Positions 16,374-22,570 of a stretch of 33,161 nt of DNA are shown in pieces. The notes under the pieces are model-generated. The model searched no databases, was not told where the DNA came from, and saw nothing but the letters and a program-made list of their open reading frames with translations. The position numbers were made by a program, and so were the translations under genes. This DNA is from Bacteroidales bacterium UBA1216 (GTDB lineage: Bacteria > Bacteroidota > Bacteroidia > Bacteroidales > Paludibacteraceae), in contig DBXI01000071.1 of the NCBI GenBank assembly GCA_002309255.1, positions 1 to 33,161 on the forward strand, given 5' to 3'. Positions within the stretch are counted from its first letter, which is position 1; every line of letters begins with the position of its first letter.

Positions 16374-16405
16374 TAGTAAATGGTAAATGACCAAATAGTA
16401 AATAG
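16374..16405 (+). repeat. short repeat array upstream of truA
   Basis: Repeats of GTAAATG-type units fill the gap up to the truA ATG at 16408. AAATGGTAAATGAC at 16378-16391 is identical to the block upstream of ribE (12285-12298), and the following bases are also close. Confidence 0.85.
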
Positions 16406-16407
16406 CT

Positions 16408-17124
16408 ATGCGTTACTTCATCGAGTTCGCCTATAAGGGCACCAACTACCACGGCTCGCAGATCCAGCCGAACGGCGTTACTGTACAGAGCGTGCTGCAG
16501 GATGCTATGGCCACTGTTCTGCGTCAGCCGATAGCCTTGACCTTTGCCGGCCGCACTGATGCCGGTGTGCATGCTGAGCAGATGTTCGCGCACTTCGATA
16601 TTGATGTTGAGCCTCCAACTGCAGATCGCCTCAACCGAATGCTGCCTGTGGATGTAGCAGTGTATAGCGTCTTCCCTGTGGCGGATGACATGCATGCGCG
16701 ATTCTCCGCCAAGAGCCGCACCTATGAGTACCGCATCACTACGCGTAAGTCGCCCTTCGCGCACGACACGCGCACGCGCATGTACGTACATTTAGATTAT
16801 ATGGCGATGAACGAGGCGGCTAAACTCCTGCTTGGTACGCACGACTTTGCAGCGTTCTGTAAGGTTCATACCGATGTCAAGACCACCATCTGCACCATCA
16901 GTGAGGCACAATGGTCTGTTAGCGGCGATGAGGCGGTATTCACCATCACCGCTGACCGGTTCCTGAGAAATATGGTTCGGGCTGTGGTTGGTACGCTCTT
17001 CGAGGTAGGGCGGCACAAGATGTCTTCCGAAGCGTTTGAGGCAGTCATTGCCTCGCATTCACGTCAGGCTGCAGGGCAGTCCGCTCCGCCGGAAGGATTG
17101 TTTCTGACGCGTATCTGTTATTAG
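16408..17124 (+). CDS. truA: tRNA pseudouridine(38-40) synthase
   Basis: A 238-aa cytoplasmic enzyme that isomerises uridines 38-40 in the anticodon stem-loop. The catalytic Asp51 lies in FAGRTDAGVHA. The N-terminal RYFIEFAYKGTNYHGSQIQ and the later KSRTYEYRI and FLRNMVRAVVGTL motifs are all family hallmarks. Length is slightly short but complete. It is the last plus-strand gene of its run and converges on xseB. The 36-bp gap has only a weak TTCGCT/AGCGAA hairpin (17139-17157) without a U-tract. Confidence 0.96.
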   Translation: MRYFIEFAYKGTNYHGSQIQPNGVTVQSVLQDAMATVLRQPIALTFAGRTDAGVHAEQMFAHFDIDVEPPTADRLNRMLPVDVAVYSVFPVADDMHARFSAKSRTYEYRITTRKSPFAHDTRTRMYVHLDYMAMNEAAKLLLGTHDFAAFCKVHTDVKTTICTISEAQWSVSGDEAVFTITADRFLRNMVRAVVGTLFEVGRHKMSSEAFEAVIASHSRQAAGQSAPPEGLFLTRICY

Positions 17125-17160
17125 AATCCCTTATATTTTTCGCTAATAGGCAGCGAATGA

Positions 17161-17337
17161 CTATTCTTTGTCGTCCGCCAGAGCTTTTTCCATTTCTACG
17201 AGTTGCGCCTGGCAGAAGTCCAAGAGCTGCTTGGCCTCCTTGGCTTTCTTCTGATATTCCGTCACGGAGAGTGCTTCGGTCTGCTCCAGATTCTGAACAA
17301 TCTGCTCCACGCGTTTTATTGCTTCGTCGTATGTCAT
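17161..17337 (-). CDS. xseB: exodeoxyribonuclease VII small subunit
   Basis: A 58-aa subunit of the single-strand exonuclease ExoVII. The start is the ATG at 17337 (MTYDEAIKRVEQIVQNLEQ), which aligns with the family N-terminus. An in-frame ATG 30 nt upstream would add ten unsupported residues. The LSVTEYQKKAKEAKQLLDFCQ helix is typical of the family. It is the last gene of the minus-strand unit, 43 nt after the sugar-phosphate transferase. The large subunit xseA is not in this window. Confidence 0.9.
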   Translation of the reverse strand: MTYDEAIKRVEQIVQNLEQTEALSVTEYQKKAKEAKQLLDFCQAQLVEMEKALADDKE

Positions 17338-17380
17338 AACTATGAGTGTTGGAGAGGTGTGCGCCACTTGATGGATAGTG

Positions 17381-18652
17381 TTATTGTCCTTTGCCTTTGA
17401 TGAGTATTCCTAAAGTGTAGAATAGGATCTTCAAGTCCAGCAAGAGGGACATATTTTCCACGTAAACGATGTCGCAGTTCAGTCGCTCAATCATCTTTTC
17501 CATAGTATCGGTGTATCCGACTCGAATGGGACCCCAGCTGGTTAGTCCCGGCCGCACCTTATAGAGCAAGCAGTAGTAGGGGGCCTCCACCATGATCTGC
17601 TGGATGAAGTAGGCTCGTTCGGGTCGGGGTCCAACGATCGACATATCTCCGCGCAGGATGTTCCACAGCTGTGGCAGTTCGTCCAGCCTATACTTGCGCA
17701 GCCAATGGCCGACCTTCGTGATGCGGGGGTCGCCATCCAGTGTTATACGCGGTACACCGTCTGCCTCCGCGTTATCAATCATAGTGCGGAACTTATAGAT
17801 GCGGAAGGGGTGTCCGTACATGCCTATGCGCTCCTGGCTATAGATCACATCACCCTTGGATGATTGTCTAACTTGCAGAGCGATAAGAGCGAAGAGTGGT
17901 GACAGAACGATCATCCCAATGATCGATGCGCATATGTCAAACGCACGCTTGATACATAGCTCGGAATCAATCATGTTGAACTCCGTGATGCGGATCAGTG
18001 ACGGCTTGTCGATAAAGCTGATCTTAGCTGCACCCACCAACATGTCGTACACGCGTGGCACCATACTGATCTCGCACTCCAGCGGATAGATGTGCGAGAT
18101 GAGTTCGTAAAGCTGGCGGTCGGAGTAATTAGCAGGCAGATCCAGTATGACCTCATCCTGCTCGCCTGCTTTGAGTTGTTGCGCTTCGCGCATGTTATGC
18201 ACCACGCGCGTCCGCAGTACGTTACGATTGCGGGTGAGCAGGGTGATCGTCAGACGAGGCAGATAACTCAGTGTGAACTGTAGTCCGAACAGCACAAATA
18301 GAGAAACGATGTATCGCTTATAGTTCTCTGTCGGGTCGTCGATGATGATGATAAAGAAGAACACCAGCGAGATGAAAGCCGCAGCGAAGAACGTGCGCAT
18401 GAACTCGCGCCACAGGGGTTTTTGGAAGGGACGCAGGTAGTAACCGGACAAGTAATAGATGACCAGACACACCAGCGGATAGATGATAAGCGGCCGCCAG
18501 AAACTGAACGCCGGCACCAACACATCTTGCAGCAAGCCTACACGCCCGTCGAATACCATCCATCGGAATCCTAAGAAGCACAACCACACCAGTTCACTAC
18601 TGATCAGGTCGGCAATGATGTATGTCAATTGTTGCTGGCGGCGTGGGTTCAT
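17381..18652 (-). CDS. polyprenyl-phosphate sugar-phosphate transferase
   Basis: A 423-aa membrane enzyme of the WcaJ/PglC-type long form. It should start glycan assembly by moving a sugar 1-phosphate from a nucleotide sugar to undecaprenyl phosphate. The N-terminal part has four to five hydrophobic segments. A central region of about 120-210 is soluble. The C-terminal bacterial sugar transferase domain (about 233-423) has KRAFDICASIIG, YSQERIGMYGHPFRIYKFRT, the acidic RKYRLDELPQLWNILRGDMS and VGPRP. Sugar specificity cannot be read. Its ATG overlaps the stop of the upstream RNase D-like/Sua5 gene (18649-18652), implying translational coupling. Confidence 0.92.
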   Translation of the reverse strand: MNPRRQQQLTYIIADLISSELVWLCFLGFRWMVFDGRVGLLQDVLVPAFSFWRPLIIYPLVCLVIYYLSGYYLRPFQKPLWREFMRTFFAAAFISLVFFFIIIIDDPTENYKRYIVSLFVLFGLQFTLSYLPRLTITLLTRNRNVLRTRVVHNMREAQQLKAGEQDEVILDLPANYSDRQLYELISHIYPLECEISMVPRVYDMLVGAAKISFIDKPSLIRITEFNMIDSELCIKRAFDICASIIGMIVLSPLFALIALQVRQSSKGDVIYSQERIGMYGHPFRIYKFRTMIDNAEADGVPRITLDGDPRITKVGHWLRKYRLDELPQLWNILRGDMSIVGPRPERAYFIQQIMVEAPYYCLLYKVRPGLTSWGPIRVGYTDTMEKMIERLNCDIVYVENMSLLLDLKILFYTLGILIKGKGQ

Positions 18653-19899
18653 GGGCGGATGATTTTGAAATTACCGTCAGCACTCACCTTGATGATCGTG
18701 CTGGGTGGCACAGGTTTGTTCTCGCCGCGGCGGGAGTGACATACGTAATCCACCGCCTCCAGCAGCTTGCTGTCGATCTCGCAGAACGCCTTAGGTGTAG
18801 GGCGTCCGGCTAAGTTGGCGGAGGTGGAAACGATTGGTTTGCCGAATATCTCACATAACAAGTGTGAGAACTTCTCGTACGTCACGCGGATTCCCAGACT
18901 GCCGTCCTCGGCCAGAATGGCGGGAGAGACGTTCTTGGCTTTTGGATAGATGATCGTTATCGGTTTGGGCGTCACACCTTCCTCCGGCTTGGATACTTCT
19001 AACAGTTGGCTTGCAGCTTCGGGAATGTCAGGTATATAGTATAGGATTCTCTCGACGGAGTCCGCTAATACCAATACAGATTTCCCGATGGGGCGTTGCT
19101 TTAGTTGGAAGAGTTTGGCTACCGCCTCGTCGTTGGTTGCATCGCAGCCGATACCCCAAACAGTGTCAGTGGGGTAAAGGATTACACCGCCGCCCTGCAG
19201 CACCTCTATAGCCTTGTCTATATCCTTACGCATGTTGATATCCAGCTGGTGCTGCACCTGTGCATTGCGTTCGGCGGCTTTGAGGCGTTCTACCTCGCGC
19301 TTGGGTAACTCCGGCGCGTCGAGTAAGGCGTTATATATGAGCAGCGTAGCCCATGCATCGGTGGCCGCATAACGCGCCTGCTCCGTCGTGAGCGTCTCTG
19401 CCTCCCAGTTGGTGAGCTGCTGCGATTTACTGATCTTCTTGCCAAAAACGATGGCGAAGATCTTTTGCAGCCCGAGATCCAATATGCCGTAACGTGCCAC
19501 CAGTGACTGCAGATCAACGCAGTTCTGTGGCTTGAAGTCATGCAGCCGTCTCAATCCGTTCAGGTCGTCCTTGAACGCCAAACCGACCTTGCGGATATTC
19601 TTGTTGCTGAACAGCTTAGCCAGCGATGCAGGCAGACCGGTCTTGTTCAGGCGGAAGAGGTAGCAGCGCTCCTCGGTAGCTATCTGCACCAGGGCGGTGG
19701 GGTAGTGGATGCCTCGTGTGAACGACGGGCGAGCCTCGGTATCGATGCCCAATACCATGCATTCACGCAGGTACGCAACAGCTTCCTCCACTTGCTCTGG
19801 ATGGTCAACGATGATCGTCTCACCCTCAAACTGAGCAAGAGGCATCAGATTGACCAGTTCTTTGGATATATGGTGTACAAATTGCTTAGTGTGTTCCAT
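18649..19899 (-). CDS. RNase D-like 3'-5' exonuclease fused to Sua5/YrdC domain
   Basis: A 416-aa two-domain fusion. The N-terminal DEDD exonuclease has D53-T-E55 (motif I, GIDTEARP), an FKDDLNGLRRL motif II and Y-x-x-x-D in ARYAATDAW (motif III). After residue 228 follows a complete Sua5/TsaC threonylcarbamoyl-AMP synthase domain (GGVILYPTDTVWGIGCD, KQRPIGKSV, STSANLAG), the first step of tRNA t6A37 synthesis. The start chosen is the ATG at 19899 (MEHTKQF). An in-frame ATG at 19932 lies inside the predicted -7 promoter element and cannot be in the transcript. The stop overlaps the ATG of the downstream sugar-phosphate transferase. Confidence 0.9.
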   Translation of the reverse strand: MEHTKQFVHHISKELVNLMPLAQFEGETIIVDHPEQVEEAVAYLRECMVLGIDTEARPSFTRGIHYPTALVQIATEERCYLFRLNKTGLPASLAKLFSNKNIRKVGLAFKDDLNGLRRLHDFKPQNCVDLQSLVARYGILDLGLQKIFAIVFGKKISKSQQLTNWEAETLTTEQARYAATDAWATLLIYNALLDAPELPKREVERLKAAERNAQVQHQLDINMRKDIDKAIEVLQGGGVILYPTDTVWGIGCDATNDEAVAKLFQLKQRPIGKSVLVLADSVERILYYIPDIPEAASQLLEVSKPEEGVTPKPITIIYPKAKNVSPAILAEDGSLGIRVTYEKFSHLLCEIFGKPIVSTSANLAGRPTPKAFCEIDSKLLEAVDYVCHSRRGENKPVPPSTIIKVSADGNFKIIRP

Positions 19900-19929
19900 C
19901 AAATTGACGTCAAATTCAATAAAAGCATA

Positions 19930-19961
19930 CAAAGTTACGATTTTTTTTGCAAATTACCAAA
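19930..19961 (-). promoter_or_regulatory. Bacteroidota promoter for the RNase D/Sua5 operon
   Basis: On the minus strand TTTG (19961-19958), a 20-bp spacer, and TAACTTTG (19937-19930). Transcription would start near 19923, giving a leader of about 24 nt to the ATG at 19899. It overlaps the divergent upp promoter by 16 bp. Confidence 0.82.
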
Positions 19962-19977
19962 TTTTTTTGTATCTTTG
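19946..19977 (+). promoter_or_regulatory. Bacteroidota promoter for upp
   Basis: TTTG at 19946-19949, a 20-bp spacer, TATCTTTG at 19970-19977. The predicted leader of about 83 nt contains a 7-bp stem, ATGCGAA (20007-20013) with TTCGCAT (20029-20035), which might be regulatory. Confidence 0.85.
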
Positions 19978-20066
19978 TGTGCTCAAATTGAAAAATAGCA
20001 TTTACGATGCGAAATTTATATACTTTTGTTCGCATAAACATAGCATAAAACTCAAAAATATATACT

Positions 20067-20756
20067 ATGCAAGTCATCAACTTATCGGAGAACAACAACA
20101 GTGTTCTCAACCAGTACTTGAGTGAGATCAGGGATGTAGAGATTCAGAAAGACCCGCTGCGTTTTCGTCGTAACATCGAGCGCATCGGTGAAGTGATGGC
20201 CATAGAGGTGAGCAAGCGCCTCGATTATTCGCCGCGTGAGGTGACTACCCCGCTTGGCGTTGCCGAAGTGCAGCAGATCACCGATAGGATTGTATTAGGC
20301 ACCATACTGCGCGCCGGTCTGCCTTTGCACCAGGGCTTTCTGAACATCTTTGATCGTGCCGAAAATGCTTTCCTGTCGGCTTACCGTCGTGCAGGGCGCA
20401 TCGTGGATGGTGAGCAGGAGCTGGAGATAGTAGCAGAGTACATGGCTGCCCCGGCGATTGACGGTAAAACGCTGATATTGGTTGATCCGATGCTGGCTAC
20501 CGGCATGTCGATGGAGGTGGGTTATCTCGCGCTGCTGCGTCATGGCAAGCCCAAGCACACCCATCTGTGCTGCACGATCGGCACCCCGCAGGCTATCGAT
20601 TGTCTGCGCCAGTCGCTGGGCGACAGCGAGAACATAACACTCTGGTGCGCTGCGATTGACCCGATCCTGAACGAAAAGAAGTACATCGTTCCCGGCTTGG
20701 GTGACGCCGGTGATTTGTGCTACGGAACCAAGATCCACCTCTCCGATCGCAAATAA
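20067..20756 (+). CDS. upp: uracil phosphoribosyltransferase
   Basis: A 229-aa cytoplasmic pyrimidine-salvage enzyme that makes UMP from uracil and PRPP. The PRPP-binding loop is LILVDPMLATGMSM (about residues 135-148). The uracil-binding C-terminal YIVPGLGDAGDLCYG is intact. The N-terminal extension relative to the E. coli protein is normal for Bacteroidota. The gene diverges from the RNase D/Sua5 operon and heads a run with a VanZ-like gene (9 nt later) and dprA. Confidence 0.95.
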   Translation: MQVINLSENNNSVLNQYLSEIRDVEIQKDPLRFRRNIERIGEVMAIEVSKRLDYSPREVTTPLGVAEVQQITDRIVLGTILRAGLPLHQGFLNIFDRAENAFLSAYRRAGRIVDGEQELEIVAEYMAAPAIDGKTLILVDPMLATGMSMEVGYLALLRHGKPKHTHLCCTIGTPQAIDCLRQSLGDSENITLWCAAIDPILNEKKYIVPGLGDAGDLCYGTKIHLSDRK

Positions 20757-20765
20757 TATATCTTT

Positions 20766-21173
20766 ATGCCTCTTTGCGGTTCATCCAATAGCAGCCGGTA
20801 TTGGCGGTATTTCGTGCCGTCGGCTTTGGTGTGGGCAGGTATCACGTGGCTGAGCCTGGTGAAGGACGTGCCGATTCCTGTGGGAGAGATTCCTCTGGCG
20901 GACAAATGGGGACATATGTTGGCCTACCTGGTGTTTGCACTCTGCATAGCCGGTGACTGCTATAGGGCGCAACTATCTACGTGTGCCATCTATCTGTGGG
21001 CTGTACTGCTGCCTGTTATCTATGGCGGTTTGATTGAACTCATCCAGCCGTACTTCCCGCCGCGCTGTGGCGAGTGGCTCGACTGGGCAGCGGATTGCAT
21101 AGGCGTAGCGATAGCCATCGTGCTCTTTCTTCTGTTTCATCTTTGGACTAAACGCCGTAAGGCGCACAAATAA
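20766..21173 (+). CDS. VanZ-like family membrane protein
   Basis: A 135-aa protein with about four hydrophobic helices. The family signature is visible in PLADKWGHMLAYLVFALCIA (about residues 43-62, with conserved Asp, Lys and His). The later GGLIELIQPYFPPRCGEWLDWAAD segment contains the acidic residues of the second conserved block. VanZ confers low teicoplanin resistance in enterococci, but most VanZ-like proteins have no known role, and resistance should not be inferred. It is tightly packed between upp and dprA. Confidence 0.85.
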   Translation: MPLCGSSNSSRYWRYFVPSALVWAGITWLSLVKDVPIPVGEIPLADKWGHMLAYLVFALCIAGDCYRAQLSTCAIYLWAVLLPVIYGGLIELIQPYFPPRCGEWLDWAADCIGVAIAIVLFLLFHLWTKRRKAHK

Positions 21174-21184
21174 CCCCGTTCATC

Positions 21185-22267
21185 ATGATTGCACCGGATA
21201 AGCTCCCCTATATCATCGCCTTGACGCACCTGTACGATGGTCGCCATCGCCTGTTGCGCGAAGTGCTCCAGCACTACCCTGATCCTCAGGAAGCGTGGGA
21301 GCGCATTGTGCTGCCCGGCAAGACGGATTCGTGGCAACGGGCGCAGCAGGAGTTGGAGTTCGTGGATAAGCATCATATAGGCACCTATTACCTCCACGAT
21401 GTCGACTACCCCGAGCGCCTCTCTCAATGTCCCGATGCACCCGTGCTGCTGTACACCAAGGGGAACATCAACCTAACCGACGGACACTTCATCTCTATCG
21501 TCGGCACACGGCAGGCTACTGAGCGCGGCAAAATGATCACGCACGATCTGGTACTCGAATTGGCCGACCGCTTGCCTAAGCTTACCATCGTCTCCGGCTT
21601 GGCATACGGCATCGATATAGCGGCGCACCGCGCGGCGATGGAGGCAGGTATACCTACGCTCATAATCCCCGCACATGGTTTGGATCGCATCTACCCGGCT
21701 TACCATCGTCCCGATGCCGTGCGCGCGCTGGAAAACGGCGGCTTAGTTACCGAATATATGTCCGGCAGCACGCCCGAGAAGCAGCACTTCGTGGCGCGGA
21801 ACAGGATAGTGGCCGGCTTGTCGGAGTGCACGATCGTGGTCGAGTCACCGGCTCGCGGCGGATCGCTCATCACCGCCTCCATGGCATTTGACTACAACCG
21901 CCCCGTATTTGCAGTCCCCGGTCGCGTCAGCGACGCCTCCTCCGCAGGATGCAATGCACTCATCCGAGACCAGAGGGCAAGCCTGCTGCAATCGCCCGAC
22001 GACCTGATCGAAGCAATGCTGTGGGCGACCGACAAACGCCCCGTCCAAGCTTCATTGCCCGGCATGAACGCCGCGGACGACAGCGATCTCTTGCCCGAGG
22101 AGCAGACCCTGATGCATCTGCTGCGCGAGGCGGACGACGGGATGCTCGTCAACGACCTGGCGGAAGAGACCGAACTGCCCTACTCCGACATCATCACTCA
22201 TCTGATGACACTGGAGATGAAAAAACGCGTTCGATCATTCCCCGGAGGCAAGTTTATGGCGATTTAG
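21185..22267 (+). CDS. dprA: DNA-processing protein DprA
   Basis: A 360-aa cytoplasmic protein that loads RecA on incoming single-stranded DNA during natural transformation and is also common in non-competent species. The Rossmann-like core has SIVGTRQAT (about residues 100-108), VSGLAYGIDIAAHRAA (about 137-152), the NRIVAGLSE segment and SPARGGSLITA. The C-terminal winged-helix domain (about 295-360, EEQTLMHLLREADDGMLVND) is complete. It follows the VanZ-like gene by 11 nt. Confidence 0.95.
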   Translation: MIAPDKLPYIIALTHLYDGRHRLLREVLQHYPDPQEAWERIVLPGKTDSWQRAQQELEFVDKHHIGTYYLHDVDYPERLSQCPDAPVLLYTKGNINLTDGHFISIVGTRQATERGKMITHDLVLELADRLPKLTIVSGLAYGIDIAAHRAAMEAGIPTLIIPAHGLDRIYPAYHRPDAVRALENGGLVTEYMSGSTPEKQHFVARNRIVAGLSECTIVVESPARGGSLITASMAFDYNRPVFAVPGRVSDASSAGCNALIRDQRASLLQSPDDLIEAMLWATDKRPVQASLPGMNAADDSDLLPEEQTLMHLLREADDGMLVNDLAEETELPYSDIITHLMTLEMKKRVRSFPGGKFMAI

Positions 22268-22293
22268 GGGCAATTTGGTATTTTGTAGTTGAC

Positions 22294-22322
22294 AAAATGC
22301 AAGAATATGCATTTTTTGTTTG
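22294..22322 (+). terminator. candidate AT-rich terminator after dprA
   Basis: AAAATGCA (22294-22301) pairs with TGCATTTT (22308-22315) around a 6-nt loop, with TTGTTTG following. It lies 26 nt after the dprA stop and abuts the -33 box of the next promoter. The stem is AT-rich, so strength is uncertain. Confidence 0.4.
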
Positions 22323-22350
22323 CAAATGTCAAAAATTTTTTGTATCTTTG
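22319..22350 (+). promoter_or_regulatory. Bacteroidota promoter for the small membrane protein-parC unit
   Basis: TTTG at 22319-22322, a 20-bp spacer, TATCTTTG at 22343-22350. Transcription should begin near 22357. That excludes the in-frame start at 22320 and supports the ATG at 22395. Confidence 0.85.
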
Positions 22351-22394
22351 TAGGCAGTTTTGATTTTTACGCAAATTTCTTAAATCTATCAGAT

Positions 22395-22562
22395 ATGAAT
22401 TCTTTACTTAAAAACCTCGGATTGATCATCTTCCTTTGCGGAGTGATTTGTTTGTGCATCTACTTTTTCGGCGTATCCAGCAATAGTTTGCTCGTAGCCA
22501 GTCTGGTGCTTGAGTTTGTTGGTATTCTTGCCTATATTATTATCAACAAGCGCCTCGACTAA
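22395..22562 (+). CDS. small membrane protein, 55 aa
   Basis: A 55-residue protein with two hydrophobic helices (about residues 6-27 and 32-49) and a short basic C-terminus (NKRLD). I do not recognise a family. The start is ATG 22395 because longer in-frame versions begin upstream of the predicted transcription start. It is the first gene after the promoter and lies 8 nt before parC, so it is co-transcribed with the topoisomerase. A full-length frame with normal codons and a dedicated promoter supports it being real. Confidence 0.75.
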   Translation: MNSLLKNLGLIIFLCGVICLCIYFFGVSSNSLLVASLVLEFVGILAYIIINKRLD

Positions 22563-22570
22563 TACGATTC

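Noticed and set aside
17139..17157. Bidirectional terminator between truA and xseB
   Set aside because: The stem has only 6 bp and no T-tract on the 3' side for either strand.
19900..19932. Longer RNase D/Sua5 start at 19932
   Set aside because: That ATG lies inside the -7 promoter element, so it would precede the transcript.
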